A stretch of DNA of 64,000 nucleotides from Epiperipatus broadwayi (GCA_028023455.1 JAQFVV010012498.1:3309797-3373796); one strand, 5' to 3'. Counted from the first letter of the stretch, positions 1-11,976 are shown. Numbers and translations are program-made. Notes: a model not told the origin generated them from the sequence alone.

Positions 1-314
1 TATTCTACAATTTTTATTTAATGACCATTTTCCTCCTAACTTTACTGACCCTTGTATTAAATTCATACATTTCTCTTTATTTTCTTGTATATACAATGTT
101 TCATATACTTTTCTTTTTTTATAATTTTTACAATATTTGATAACTTCAATATTTTCTTTACAATTCATAATGTGTCCTGTTTCATTTTTGAATGAAAATC
201 GATTAGATGCTAATAAATTTATTTATTATTTAAGTATAGAGTTGTCATATAAATTGATTACATTTCATTTCAGACAATAGTATATTAAGAAGACAACATA
301 ATGGCTTTATAATA

Positions 315-320
<6 letters not shown>
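1..320. other. AT-rich DNA, nothing recognised
   Basis: Low-complexity A/T-rich sequence. No reading frame, repeat or RNA motif that I can support. Confidence 0.6.
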
Positions 321-367
<47 letters not shown>

Positions 368-396
368 TATTATAATATATATATATATATATATAT
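309..396. repeat. (TA)n array split by a short inverted repeat
   Basis: Two TA runs (321-365 and about 375-396). The first is flanked by ATAATACCAT (309-318) and its exact reverse complement ATGGTATTAT (364-373), so the whole can fold into a cruciform with the TA run as its stem or loop. The second run ends exactly where an LTR-like terminus (TGTAATGGG, 397) begins. Confidence 0.85.
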
Positions 397-1000
397 TGTA
401 ATGGGCACATAGGCCGTTACATTAATTTTTTTTCTAAAAATTAGTCATGAAAAATAAAAGTTCGCATATAAAATCTTCCTTTTCAAGAATTAAAAATTTA
501 AAGTTAAAAATCATCTAAACTCTAATATAAAATTGCACAGATGAAAAATTATTGAAAAAAAAACTTTATTAAAAAAAAGTATCTTAAAACTAAATTTTCA
601 GTAGAAATTTAGAGATAAAAATATATCTTTAAATTTGTACAATAAATTAAATAATGCTATTGTAAAATTGAAATGATTATTTTAAGTAGTTAAAAGTAAG
701 CTAGCCCTTGCACATTTCAAAATGTATAAGCAAAGGTCAGATAGGAGAGAAAAAACAATAGAAACTAATAGCCAATAAAAGAAATCCCTCAGGAAATGGA
801 CCTCAATTTAAAGATCATCATCGTCATGATGTAATGTCCACTGGATTCAAAAGTTTACAATAAAAGGAAAAGTTTGGAAATAAAAAAGATGGATTAGAGA
901 AGATAGAGATGTGAAAGCAGAGGTGTGCTAGAGTTGAAGGGGAAGAAATTGGAAAGACACACTCTTCAATCTCTTCAGTTTTGCTTGAATAAAAGAAAGA
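397..1000 (+). mobile_element. LTR-like terminus and following relic, cut by the gap
   Basis: Begins TGTAATGGGC directly after a (TA)n run. The first 25 bases are an imperfect palindrome (TGTAA...TTACA), as at the U3 end of the well-defined LTR at 2850 (minus strand). Downstream order (ATCATCATC, then AATGTCCAC at 831-839; AGGAGAGAAAAAA) recurs in diverged form after the similar terminus at 11974, suggesting one family. No coding sequence seen; the right end is lost in the N run. It could also be a non-LTR repeat that happens to begin TGTA. Confidence 0.4.
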
Positions 1001-1500
1001 NNNNNNNNNNNNNNNNNNNNNNNNNNNNNNNNNNNNNNNNNNNNNNNNNNNNNNNNNNNNNNNNNNNNNNNNNNNNNNNNNNNNNNNNNNNNNNNNNNNN
1101 NNNNNNNNNNNNNNNNNNNNNNNNNNNNNNNNNNNNNNNNNNNNNNNNNNNNNNNNNNNNNNNNNNNNNNNNNNNNNNNNNNNNNNNNNNNNNNNNNNNN
1201 NNNNNNNNNNNNNNNNNNNNNNNNNNNNNNNNNNNNNNNNNNNNNNNNNNNNNNNNNNNNNNNNNNNNNNNNNNNNNNNNNNNNNNNNNNNNNNNNNNNN
1301 NNNNNNNNNNNNNNNNNNNNNNNNNNNNNNNNNNNNNNNNNNNNNNNNNNNNNNNNNNNNNNNNNNNNNNNNNNNNNNNNNNNNNNNNNNNNNNNNNNNN
1401 NNNNNNNNNNNNNNNNNNNNNNNNNNNNNNNNNNNNNNNNNNNNNNNNNNNNNNNNNNNNNNNNNNNNNNNNNNNNNNNNNNNNNNNNNNNNNNNNNNNN
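1001..1500. other. assembly gap (500 N)
   Basis: Exactly 500 N, so the true length may be different. It hides the outer end of the 3' LTR of the element that follows. Apparent open frames across it are artefacts. Confidence 1.
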
Positions 1501-2850
1501 GGGCGCCAGCTAGTCTGAAGACTAACATATTCGGGTAGTAGGCTCATAATCCAGCGCTCGAAACAATTCCCTTAACCAGCCCAGTATAATTTTAATCAAT
1601 GATATTTATTGTTAATAAGAGATTGATAAAAAGAATTGACCGACAGATCAAGTTTAATTTTAAAAATAATTTATTTCAATCAACATCAATTAAGTTTAAA
1701 TATAATTTACTAACCAACATAAACGCATTCTAAACATTTTATAAATCCAAATTTCACACACGCACATTTTTTTTTTTTTTTTTAAATTAACATATGATAG
1801 GATATTTCATGAACAAAGCAACATAATCTTAGACATTTAAATTAACTCTCATTCGCAAAAATAATAATAAAGCATTAATAACATTTGAAACTCACGCACA
1901 CACATCAATAGTTCCTTTTATGTATGATAGAGTTCATATAATGTTAAGCTTCAATATTTACGGATTACAGTGGTGACTACTACTTGTAAATAATAATAAA
2001 ACAGATACCTAGGATTTTTTTTCTTGTCGGTGGCTACTTCTGCTGCTTCTGATGGATTGTATCTAACCGGTTAGATTTTGTTTATGGAAGAGAATTTATG
2101 GTAATCCGTTGGTTTCTTCTTGGAGACAGCTGCACGTTTTGACGGAGGGTTTCTGTGTTGTTATCCAGACATTATTTCTCAGGCAGGTTTTGATGATCTT
2201 ATTGGACTAAAAAGGCTGGAGCACAAGCGTATATTTCCAAAAGCTTTTCAGCACTGCATTTCTGTAAACTGACACAGTAAAACTAGACTGAATTTCAAAC
2301 TCCAACTGACTGAATGATAAAACGAAAAAAAGTCTATTTATACCTGCGAAGTGTTTTTGTTTTAATATCCTCCGGCAATACGTGTTGTCGAAATTCCTTT
2401 AGATTAATTATAGGACAACGTGTTTTTCGATTGAATATTTGATTAGTAGTAGCTATTTTAAAATGTGTTGTTTTCATATCTTTAATTAGCAGTCCACCAC
2501 TGTGTTTCTTTTGAAATACATTTCATTTCTTTATTTATTTATTTTTTTTTATATATCTTACATGCATACTTTTGTTTACATTCGCACGCACTAATATAAT
2601 CTATTATAATAAACTGGAATGAAAAGAGATTTTTATATTTTTTTTTAAACTTTTAATTTATAATAATAATACTCTTTAACTTTTATGAAACTCTTAGTTT
2701 GTTTTTTTGTTTTTTATAGGAAAACTCCCTCTCCCCTCTTTAAAGTAATTAATTGTAGCTTTCAAATTCTTTTTTCCAAAAGATTTTGATAATAATTTTT
2801 ATACAAAATTATTTTATATACATGTGCCAATTCGGCATTGGCACATTACA
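1501..2850 (-). repeat. 3' LTR (outer end hidden in gap)
   Basis: Starts (minus strand) TGTAATGTGCCAATG at 2850, immediately after a G-rich tract. Its first 29 bases form a hairpin (TGTGCCAAT/ATTGGCACA). A TATA-like GGTATAAATAGACT lies at 2344-2331. Nearly identical to the copy at 5552-6864. Confidence 0.85.
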
Positions 2851-2866
2851 CCCCCCTCCGTTTTAG
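2851..2866 (-). promoter_or_regulatory. polypurine tract candidate
   Basis: On the minus strand TAAAACGGAGGGGGG lies directly before the LTR start TGTAATG. This is the expected position and composition for the plus-strand DNA primer of an LTR element. Confidence 0.7.
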
Positions 2867-3404
2867 AGTAAAATGTGTCATTTTTGACCATTTTATCTCT
2901 TGCAATTTTAATTGTTGACTATAAAGATTTATTAATTTTTTTTATTTTAGATAATTCCTACACATGTGTATACGTGCAGCATAATTCTACACCTACTAAT
3001 ATTCTAGATATCGAGTTATTACTGGACTTGCATACAGGGAATCTATAATAAATACATCCCTTTTTGCACTCACCATAAGGTGCAGCAGTACCAAGAAAAT
3101 AACCTAAAAGGATATCTGGATAAATACATTTAAGATACTCATCATAAGGTATCGTATTTACCGAATATTACAGTGTATGTGCGCGTATATACCCATGCAT
3201 ACTTACCTACTCGTAATACACATTAGACTGACTTTATACTTTTATTACTAATCTTATAATATTATTTGTAAATCGTTACGAACATCTTTATTTAACACAT
3301 GTGTATATGTGCATTGATCACTTTTCCTAAGTATTGACCATTTCAAATTCTTATTTTTCTAGAGTGCATTTTTAGTTTTTATTTTCATCATTAGGTAATA
3401 AATG

Positions 3405-3523
3405 TAATATTAAGAGAAGTAGGCAGCAAAGTATAAGGCAATTCAACACACAGATCGACTTTGTGCTGATTTAAACCAACTTTTAATTTCTTGCGGAAAT
3501 CGTGACCACAGCATGGGCAACTG
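3405..3523 (-). pseudogene. relic of a C2HC zinc-finger coding segment
   Basis: A minus-strand frame reads CPCCGHDFRKKLKVGLNQHK and then VDLC, i.e. Cys-x2-Cys, an aromatic, a Gly-Leu and His-x4-Cys. This resembles the CxxCGxxFxxxxGLxxH finger found in many retroelement proteins. An in-frame stop lies just upstream and the frame ends soon after, so it is only a fragment inside the LTR element. Whether it belongs to the element's own ancestral protein or to an older insertion is not clear. Confidence 0.4.
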
Positions 3524-4237
3524 TTGTGCACAACGGATCATGAAAAGGGACTTTAAGATTGCGAATGGCAGGACTATCTCTACTGCACATTCGACTTACT
3601 AAAATATTTATTTTATTTGGTTACTGGGAATTTTTCCTCCAGATTTATTAATTTTTATATGCCAGGACTTTTCTACTGGCGCATCATCATCAATATTAAT
3701 TATTTTTCGCACTACCCATCTGTAGAACAAAGTCACCGCAAGATAAGGCCCAATCAAACAAAAGTCAGGCCTGGAATTTATCTCCTTGCCCAAATACTCG
3801 TACACACCTCAATCCCAATTTAATACACTTTTCTTTTTTTTTTTTTTTTAACTTGATTTGATAATGTTTTATTTCCATTAATACGTTCATTATACACTTA
3901 TTTATTTCATTTTTAAAAAAAAAAACATTTTCATTTCGTTTGTCTATTTTGATTTTACACATTTATTTTGTGTATGTCACGCTCCGCTATGTTCTAGACT
4001 TATGAGCTGGGATATCAATATAATCGATAAGACATAATCGAGGGTTTTGACATTTTAAAAACTCTAAGATTATTATATATTTACTATTATTAACTTTAAT
4101 CTTTCTTAATTATTCGAACTAACTTGATACTCATTTATTTTTTTTTTTTTTTAAATTTTAGCAAACATTGTCCATTTTTCCCAGTCCATGGTCGATACTA
4201 ATTGGTCAAACCAGCAAATCCGTCAGATTACATATTT

Positions 4238-4921
4238 TTAATTTTTGTCTGGCGGTTCTTTATTATTCAGCCCTCCAAATAACTTTAGTGATCTAGTGTT
4301 AAACGTTCCTTTTTCTATATTACCTTTGGCTATCACAAAGGCATTGAAGTCAGTTTGATGGACTATACTATATGGGCTTTTGTAAATCATCTGATTTTTT
4401 TTATAAATGTATTTCCGACGATGACTCATGGAGTTATTTGTAATGTGCATGTTCGCACTCAGCTGGTCTGGCTTTTTTATTTCAGTTTGTGGGATATTTT
4501 GACTACGATTTGTTTGATTTACTTTTACAGTTAAATTTATAACTTCAACTTTTATTTCTACAATTATTTTTCTATCTTCTATCTTATTTTTTTCTATTGC
4601 TTGGTAAGCAGTCTCTATTTTATTCTCTACTTGTGTTTTAATTTCTTCTATTTCTTCCCTAATTTCTTCTTTTATTTTATTCTGGCCCATTTCGATCAGG
4701 TCCTTTAATTTTTCAAGCATTTCAGCTTGCCCTTCCAATTTACTCTTCATTTCATTATTTTGGTTTTTAAGCTCTTCGGCTATTTTTTTATATTCTTCTG
4801 CTGTTTCTTTTTGTTTTTCGAACATGCACGTTAATAAAGCTATGATTTCTCTTTTTCCCTTGTTGGGAATATTTTCTATATTTTTACCTTGAGCCTCCAT
4901 TTTGGCTTTATTTCTTATCAT
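4238..4921 (-). CDS. coiled-coil protein of the LTR element (possible Gag-like)
   Basis: A 227-codon ORF on the same strand as the surrounding LTRs, beginning about 370 bases inside the primer binding site, where gag normally lies. Residues about 30-130 are rich in Glu, Lys and Gln with leucine/isoleucine heptads (for example EEIREEIEEIKTQVENKIET), predicting a long coiled coil. The remaining 90 residues are basic and Asn-rich with no motif I recognise; there is no CCHC knuckle. Start chosen at the first Met (MIRNKAKMEA); a second Met lies 7 residues in. Coding over 227 codons in such AT-rich DNA, in the expected place, argues that it is real, but its function is inferred from position only. 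It could be a capsid-like, multimerising or RNA-binding protein. Confidence 0.6.
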   Translation of the reverse strand: MIRNKAKMEAQGKNIENIPNKGKREIIALLTCMFEKQKETAEEYKKIAEELKNQNNEMKSKLEGQAEMLEKLKDLIEMGQNKIKEEIREEIEEIKTQVENKIETAYQAIEKNKIEDRKIIVEIKVEVINLTVKVNQTNRSQNIPQTEIKKPDQLSANMHITNNSMSHRRKYIYKKNQMIYKSPYSIVHQTDFNAFVIAKGNIEKGTFNTRSLKLFGGLNNKEPPDKN

Positions 4922-5289
4922 TTATAATTTTAAACACTTTTTTTATCATTATTTTTGATACCATTTTATTTTAATAAGTTTACTAATTTCTATTTTATTT
5001 ATTTCTTTCTAAACTAGAAATACACGCTGGCTCCGCTCTCTTTTGTCCGTTTATCCTACCCGATCTTAATGCTTTAACTCCGCCCAAACACCCAACTGTC
5101 ATTTATTTAACAGAACGTAAATAGCACAAAATCTCTTTTCATTTAAAGAAGTAAGAAAAAAAATTTCGGTCAATTCTTTTTTTTTATTTTTAATTTAATA
5201 CATTTTTACCTACGTAATTTAGATTTCTTTAAGGTTTTTATCTTTAAACAAGAAACACAACATTTATTTACTGTTATTTCTTAGGTTCA

Positions 5290-5312
5290 GCCCCAAACGT
5301 TGGGTAAAGCCA
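5290..5312 (-). promoter_or_regulatory. primer binding site candidate, tRNA-Lys-like
   Basis: Four bases inside the LTR end, the minus strand reads TGGCTTTACCCAACGTTTGG followed by GGC. It shares the CCCAACGT and GGGGCT blocks with the usual tRNA-Lys primer site (TGGCGCCCAACGTGGGGCT) but with small insertions. A second TGGCGCCCC lies inside the LTR at 5560-5552. Confidence 0.5.
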
Positions 5313-5316
5313 TTTA

Positions 5317-6864
5317 TGTACCGGGTCGAACCGCTGAAACCACCTACTTATACGTATATATAAGTTTTGGCCGGTTTCAAACTCCTTCACAATACATTTA
5401 TAATATTATAAAGGTTAGGTGAACGAACCGGCACGTTCGAGCAAAATGGGAGATCTTATTAATAGCTTTAACTATCAACAATGGCCCATCTCGGCTGCTA
5501 GATTCAAACCCCTACCATCCAAATACTTTATTTGTTTCGGGGTAAACCCCGGGGCGCCAGCTAGTCTGAAGACTAACATATTCGGGTAGTAGGCTCATAA
5601 TCCAGCGCTCGAAACAATTCCCTTAACCAGCCCAGTATAATTTTAATCAATGATATTTATTGTTAATAAGAGATTGATAAAAAGAATTGACCGACAGATC
5701 AAGTTTAATTTTAAAAATAATTTATTTCAATCAACATCAATTAAGTTTAAATATAATTTACTAACCAACATAAACGCATTCTAAACATTTTATAAATCCA
5801 AATTTCACACACGCACATTTTTTTTTTTTTTTAAATTAACATATGATAGGATATTTCATGAACAAAGCAACATAATCTTAGACATTTAAATTAACTCTCA
5901 TTCGCAAAAATAATAATAAAGCATTAATAACATTTGAAACTCACGCACACACATCAATAGTTCCTTTTATGTATGATAGAGTTCATATAATGTTAAGCTT
6001 CAATATTTACGGATTACAGTGGTGACTACTACTTGTAAATAATAATAAAACAGATACCTAGGATTTTTTTTTCTTGTCGGTGGCTACTTCTGCTGCTTCT
6101 GATGGATTGTATCTAACCGGTTAGATTTTGTTTATGGAAGAGAATTTATGGTAATCCGTTGGTTTCTTCTTGGAGACAGCTGCACGTTTTGACGGAGGGT
6201 TTCTGTGTTGTTATCCAGACATTATTTCTCAGGCAGGTTTTGATGATCTTATTGGACTAAAAAGGCTGGAGCACAAGCGTATATTTCCAAAAGCTTTTCA
6301 GCACTGCATTTCTGTAAACTGACACAGTAAAACTAGACTGAATTTCAAACTCCAACTGACTGAATGATAAAACGAAAAAAAGTCTATTTATACCTGCGAA
6401 GTGTTTTTGTTTTAATATCCTCCGGCAATACGTGTTGTCGAAATTCCTTTAGATTAATTATAGGACAACGTGTTTTTCGATTGAATATTTGATTAGTAGT
6501 AGCTATTTTAAAATGTGTTGTTTTCATATCTTTAATTAGCAGTCCACCACTGTGTTTCTTTTGAAATACATTTCATTTCTTTATTCATTTTTTTTTTTTT
6601 ATATATCTTACATGCATACTTTTGTTTACATTCGCACGCACTAATATAATCTATTATAATAAACTGGAATGAAAAGAGATTTTTATATTTTTTTTAAACT
6701 TTTAATTTATAATAATAATACTCTTTAACTTTTATGAAACTCTTAGTTTGTTTTTTTGTTTTTTATAGGAAAACTCCCTCTCCCCTCTTTAAAGTAATTA
6801 ATTGTAACTTTCAAATTCTTTTTTCCAAAAGATTTTGATAATAATTTTTATACAAAATTATTTT
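5317..6864 (-). repeat. 5' LTR (U3 end truncated)
   Basis: Minus-strand LTR ending ...CCCGGTACA at 5317, which mirrors the TGTA start. TATA-like GGTATAAATAGACT at 6394-6381 and an AATAAA at about 5533-5526 set rough U3, R and U5 limits; U5 is about 210 bases. Compared with the other LTR it stops 36 bases short, at AAAATAATTTTG (6864), with no TG end. Confidence 0.8.
6381..6394 (-). promoter_or_regulatory. LTR TATA box
   Basis: GGTATAAATAGACT on the minus strand, also present in the other LTR at 2344-2331. It lies about 0.5 kb from the LTR start, a usual U3 position. Confidence 0.6.
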
Positions 6865-9800
6865 GAATACAGACACATTGTTTCATGAATATAATTTGAG
6901 TTATTTTCCTCTTTCACCTAATGTGATTGATTAAAGTAAAATGGATGTATATAAAAGAAGCCAACTTTTCAATAATCTCATAAAAACAAGCAAAAGGTTT
7001 ACATTTAAGAGAGAAAAAGTAAATCATTATTTTAAATAATGATTAAGAGTTGACAAAGAAAGGTAAATCTTCATTGTTGATTTTTATAATTTTTAAATCA
7101 TCAAATAAATACTTCTTTAAGCATTTAAAACTGGCATTTATTAAAATATTATATTTTTAATTTTTGAGCCAATGTTGTTGTATACAAAGTGTAATAATAG
7201 CTTGGGGCAAATTTATCAAATTTGGAAAACAAAGCATTATCTAAACAATTTCTCTTCTGTTCCCACTAAAGTGAAACTATCCAATCATTAAGAAGAAAAA
7301 ACCCACAGGCTTAAATAAAAGCTTTTGACAAATTGGATACAGTGGTGTCATGCTAGGTTAATCCAGAGAATTAATCAGGGTATAAATAGTAGAGCTTGAA
7401 GCTCAAAAGATGAGCTATCTATGCATTACTTAGTTGTTTAGGTTTCAAGTGGTTTTAGTGCAGTCATCTTGGGAATTAATATATTTATGGCCACACAGCT
7501 CATCTCAGCTGAGAAATCTAGTTTTACTAAGCATGAACCCTACAGTTGGCAGACATTGAAAAGAAAAAAATGTTAATATGGGAAGCATAAGGATGATAGG
7601 CTATTCAGTAATAGCTTTCCCTTTTTATCTGCAGCCCTGAATGTCCAAGCCATGCCTGAGTGAAAAACAGCAGAAATTAAATAATGACTTTCAGCTTAAA
7701 TAAACCAACCCCTTTTTGAAATGCAATAGTGACTTGTAGTGAATAAACACACTGGATGGAAATGAAGGTAACAATTTTATGAAATATTAAATACTTATAT
7801 GCCTGTATACAATATATGTCTTTATTGGAATAAATCATAAATACTTATATTTTTATAATCAAAATGTGTCTTTAATGAAATAAATAATAAATGATATTTT
7901 ATTAAACAAAATATGTCTGCACTAGTATAAATCATATTTATGACATATATCAATCTGAATAAAATATAAACATTATATAATGAAAATACATCTATAGTTG
8001 GTGGAATGATAAATGTTATGTACAAAGCACAGTTATACAGGGAAGAGTTAAAAATGCTTAGGAAAATAATACACATCTATAAGAGAAGGAATTACAAATG
8101 CTTTTCAGTAAAATACAGCTGTACATGGATCAAGGAATAATATTTAAATTACAACTAAAGAATTAAAGGACACCACAGATAAATACATCACCAATGAGGA
8201 GTAACTGATCAATGAAACCTAATAAAATATGTGCATATCAGAAAATGAATCCTAAAGATGAACTATATCAAAATGAACTAATGATAAACTTTATGGGATT
8301 ATTGTTCAAAATATCTATGGAGAACTAATGATCTTAACAAATGTTATGAAATAAATTTATTTTTATATAAAAGCAATCCAGTTGTTCATGTTGCATCACT
8401 TGTCATTCATTGCATTTGTTCACAAAAATCTCATGTCTCCTGAGCTATGTTTGGCATAAGTAGACCTAGGTAAGTCAGGTTGTAGTGTGATGGAACTCTA
8501 GTGGTGCCATTTAGGGAAATCAAACACATAAATTTATAGATGTTTCCAGTCTCTATGGCACTGCATCCTTTGAAGAGCAGGACATATTGTTGTAGGTGGG
8601 GTGATGTCTGTATTGGAGAATGCCAATTGATGGATTCTTACCAAAATATGCTCATCAGGAAATAGTTACAACTGATGTAAAGATGTTATGTGGTCTTGTC
8701 CAGTTACAATATTTATATATAAGATAAATTAAAAGTTTTTAAATAACAATCACAAGACAAAATCATCTTCAATCATTTTTTTCTGAATTCCAGTAATCAA
8801 AACCATTTTCATTAGGTTAGTCAGCTGCAGTAAAGTTATTTCAAAAAGTATTTTGGTTTATTGCAACATGCAAAAAAAATGGAACTACCTATGGTTAATC
8901 ATCATGCCGTTATTTTAACATGAATTTTTATAAATTTTTTTAATATTAATTTTTAACTTAAATTTTCATTGCAAAACTATTATGGTAAACATGAAATCTA
9001 CTATAATGTTTGATGAAAAACATTAGCAAGTCATCAGTAAGATATTTCAATATTTTTATAACCAATTATAATGTCTTTTGTGAGAAAATATGGAAGGAAG
9101 CAGTTATTAGTGCAATAGCCTGTAATGTTTATAGAAATAATCTGATACATTCTAAAATTGTTGAACAATTTGCAAATAAAATAGAAAGATCATTATTTTT
9201 AATGATGAACTATTAATCTGTTAGACACAAATATTTATTGCTAAATAGTAATTTATGTTATTTTATTTTTTGTCTTTTTAATAAATATGTTAAATGTATA
9301 CAATACCTAAAAAAAATACTGTAATTCTTTTTAAGTTGTAATTTTTTGTTATTACACATTCTTATTTAGCTCAGAAATTCTGTTTGTCTGTTTATTTATT
9401 TAGTTCAAATTCTGCAATGAACTTTTAACATACTTCTATCAAATGGATTTTTTTCAAAATCTGTTAGGCTTATGACAATGCAATATTTCAAGGTTGTTTA
9501 GCTTATTCATTGTTCAATATAACAGCATAGCTGAGCTAAATTTTAAACTCTGTTGATATTGACTTGTAAGTTTTCAGTGATATATAGCAGGTGGAAGTAC
9601 ATATTTTTAAAATACCACTTCAGTGAAATTCATTACTAAGTCAATGGTTTGTATTTATAGCTAATTATAATCTAAAAAAAAAGAAGAATGAAAACTTAAT
9701 TATTTTTCATTGATTAATCAAAACTTGCCTTTTGAAATCACTTCATTAAAAAAAGGCTTGTAAACTGTTTTTAACAAGCACAAATTTTATTTTATATATT

Positions 9801-10141
9801 ACAAATTAGCAACATTGTTTAGAAAATCTCCAAATATTACAAGAATTATATAAAAAAATTTTCTTAAAAGTGCTTGTATTTAAATTGATGAATGTACTAA
9901 AAATCAAAAAAAAATTTTTTTTCTTCAATCACAATTTTGATTGTTATATTTAATTTAAAATTAAAACATGGGGTATTCATAAATTAATTAATTCAACCAC
10001 TATTTTTAAAACTAGGGATTATGTGAATATTATTTCAAGTTAAATATAAAACCCAAATTGGGATAGAAGCAAAAAAATATTTTTCAATTTTTGTAATTTT
10101 TAATCAGCACTAATTTAAATAAAAAATATTATATATATATA
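6865..10141. other. no gene recognised
   Basis: About 3.3 kb without a supported gene. The only structure I see is the decayed minisatellite at 7806-7960. Short frames here (for example 7822-8076 and 9010-9216) have no motif and simple composition. Confidence 0.6.
7806..7960. repeat. decayed ~50-bp minisatellite
   Basis: At least three diverged units each read roughly ATGTCTTTA..GAATAAATCATAAAT..TTAT (near 7815, 7865 and 7912), with weaker similarity continuing to about 8100. Confidence 0.5.
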
Positions 10142-11141
10142 CACCTAGGTCTCGTTTTACGCGATAGATATGTTCCTCAGAAAATACGCGCTAAAGAAAT
10201 TGCACAAAAATAGACATAACTTACCTTGAAAAAGGGGGGATATGGACTGTGATTTTTCAAAAATCACATAAAAGCAAAGCACCAACGTAAAATTACTTTA
10301 AAATTCACACACAAAAAAATAAGGAAATAAAATATGACTAATAAAAAATTTCAAATTTGAAAAAAATTGATACAAGAAAAACTTTTTTTAACTATAATAT
10401 TTAATTTCATTCAAAACAATATATTTTTATGCATAATTTACAGTACAGTAATTTACATTTTTTTATACGTTTTAATTATTATTGCTACTTGCTGATGAAC
10501 AGGTTCATTTGCAAACTGGTAAAAAATCAGATTCTTCACAAGAGGAAATACAACTAGCACCAACTTCACTCTCATGTTGAGTTAATGGTTTTCTGGTGAC
10601 AATGTAAGTAGTAATTAATCTTTGAGATGATTATTTTATTAATTGTTTATGAAGCTTGCAATATCCAGACAAACATTTAGCTCTCGTTGGAATTTAAGAG
10701 CACGTTCGTGATTAGTGTCATTAATAAGAAAATAATTAAAAATAAACTTGCGGACACTAAATGATTAATAATTGATTACATTCTTTTTTAAAAAACAAAA
10801 ACAGAATGTGATTTAAAATGCAAAATTAACATGCACAATGTTTGAACAAATTTACATTATAATCTTGTAAAATTTAATGTGTGTATACATAAAATGTGGA
10901 AATCATGATTTTAATTTCATTATTGCATAAAATCTTACTATTATAAAGCACTGAAAATATTGAAATTACTAAGATGAAAGTCGAATTCCAATAATGTGCT
11001 ATTACTTTTAATATGATGTAAGTGTGCGAAATTTATTATTTAAAGTAATAGCGCATTATCCGAGTTCGACTTCCGAAGAAACATGAATCGCGTAACTTCA
11101 AAATTGCCTTAAATAAAGCTGCATAAAACAAGACCCAGGTG
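10142..11141. mobile_element. non-autonomous pogo/Tigger-like element, copy 1
   Basis: A 1000-bp unit bounded by terminal inverted repeats CACCTAGGTCTCGTTTTACG (left) and CACCTGGGTCTTGTTTTATG (right, reverse complement), flanked by TA on both sides as in the Tc1/mariner/pogo group. The CTCGTTTTACGCGAT theme is typical of pogo/Tigger ends. No transposase ORF remains. An internal inverted pair (about 10980-11014 and 11040-11075; AAGTCGAATTCC...TTCGACTT) gives a secondary hairpin near the right end. A second copy lies at 38882. Confidence 0.8.
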
Positions 11142-11227
11142 TATATATATATAAAATTAATCAATGTCTGTATTCTAATTATAATAAAAAATATATAATT
11201 ATTCAAAACAATACAATAATTAATGCA

Positions 11228-11449
11228 CTAAAGATTAGCCTTTCAAGCTAACATACATGCGCTTTTAACGAATGTTAATAATAATAAATGAATACTTTCA
11301 TTTCCAACACAAGATAATAATAATGAATAAGTGGATTCATTTATTCGTTCACAAAGACTTTTTCTTGTATTGGAAATGAAAGTATTCATTTATTATTATT
11401 AACATTCATAAAAAATGCATGTACGTTAGCTTGAAAGGCTAATCTTTAG
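11228..11449. mobile_element. fold-back element (long palindrome)
   Basis: Left arm from CTAAAGATTAGCCTTTCAAG (11228) to about 11312 is repeated as its reverse complement ending CTTTAG at 11449. Arms are about 80 bp with few mismatches around a 55-base spacer. It has the form of a fold-back or snap-back MITE. No coding capacity. Confidence 0.75.
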
Positions 11450-11734
11450 TTTATTACAATTTATAAACATAGCGCTATATAAATAAATGCCTCATTTAAA
11501 TAATTAATACAGTAAAAAATATTTAAAAAATATATATACCACAATTTAATAGAAGTACTTTCAACTATCTATGTAGTCATTATCAACTAGATTCAAATTG
11601 TATTACAAAAAAACATTACAAATGTAAACAAAAAAATATGTCATACATCAATTTTCCCACAATTCATTAATTTTTATATTGGCAGTCTGTCTATTTATCA
11701 AATGTTGCTTTTCATTTTTTATTAACATAGCTTA

Positions 11735-11885
11735 TTAATTTTTCATTTATTATTATTTCTTTCAATACAATCTTAACTTTATTAAAATCAAAACCATAAT
11801 TTAATATGTAATTATGGTTTTGATTTCGATCTTAATAAAGTTAAGATTTTGTCTATTGAAAAAAATAATAATAAATGAAAATTTA
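11735..11885. mobile_element. fold-back element (long palindrome)
   Basis: Arms of about 70 bp (TTTCATTTATTATTATTT near 11740 and its complement ending near 11885) with CTTAACTTTATT and AAATCAAAACCATAATT blocks near the centre. The spacer is almost nil, so this is close to a perfect hairpin. It directly adjoins a (TA)n array. Confidence 0.75.
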
Positions 11886-11887
11886 AA

Positions 11888-11927
<40 letters not shown>

Positions 11928-11936
11928 TAAATTTTC

Positions 11937-11973
<37 letters not shown>
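11876..11973. repeat. double (TA)n array with inverted flanks
   Basis: TA runs at 11891-11922 and 11941-11973, the first between GAAAATTTAAAG and its near complement TTTAAATTTTC. The second ends exactly at an LTR-like terminus. Confidence 0.8.

Positions 11974-11976
<3 letters not shown>

Larger units (their letters stand above)
1501..6864 (-). mobile_element. young non-autonomous LTR retrotransposon (minus strand)
   Basis: Two direct copies of a long repeat (1501-2814 and 5552-6864 as seen, longer in truth) differ only in homopolymer lengths and a few bases, so the insertion is recent. On the minus strand the order is 5' LTR (6864 to 5317), a tRNA-Lys-like primer binding site (5312-5290), a 227-codon coiled-coil ORF, a purine-rich tract (2866-2851) and a 3' LTR starting TGTAATG at 2850 and running into the gap. 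LTR length is about 1.58 kb, so the outer end should lie near 1267 if the gap size is right. The 2.45-kb interior has no protease, reverse transcriptase or integrase that I can see, so it would need enzymes from another element. The 5' LTR lacks the first 36 bases present in the 3' LTR. Confidence 0.85.
11142..11973. repeat. dispersed repeat R, copy 1, invaded by hairpins
   Basis: Starts just after a TA run with AAATTAATCAATGTCTGTATT and contains AGAAGTACTTTCAACTATCT near 11552. The same blocks in the same order occur at 37905-38238 (AATCAATGTCTGTATTTCTT; AGAAGCACTTTCAACTAACT). Copy 1 is longer because two fold-back segments lie within it. Ends in a TA array in both copies. Confidence 0.55.

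Noticed and set aside
824-1547. Long open frames across the N run
   Set aside because: They exist only because N codons are not stops; real sequence covers a few dozen codons.
5552-5560. Primer binding site at TGGCGCCCC (minus)
   Set aside because: The same 8 bases are also present at 1501-1508 within the other LTR copy, so they lie inside the LTR. The site at 5312-5290 next to the TACA end fits better.
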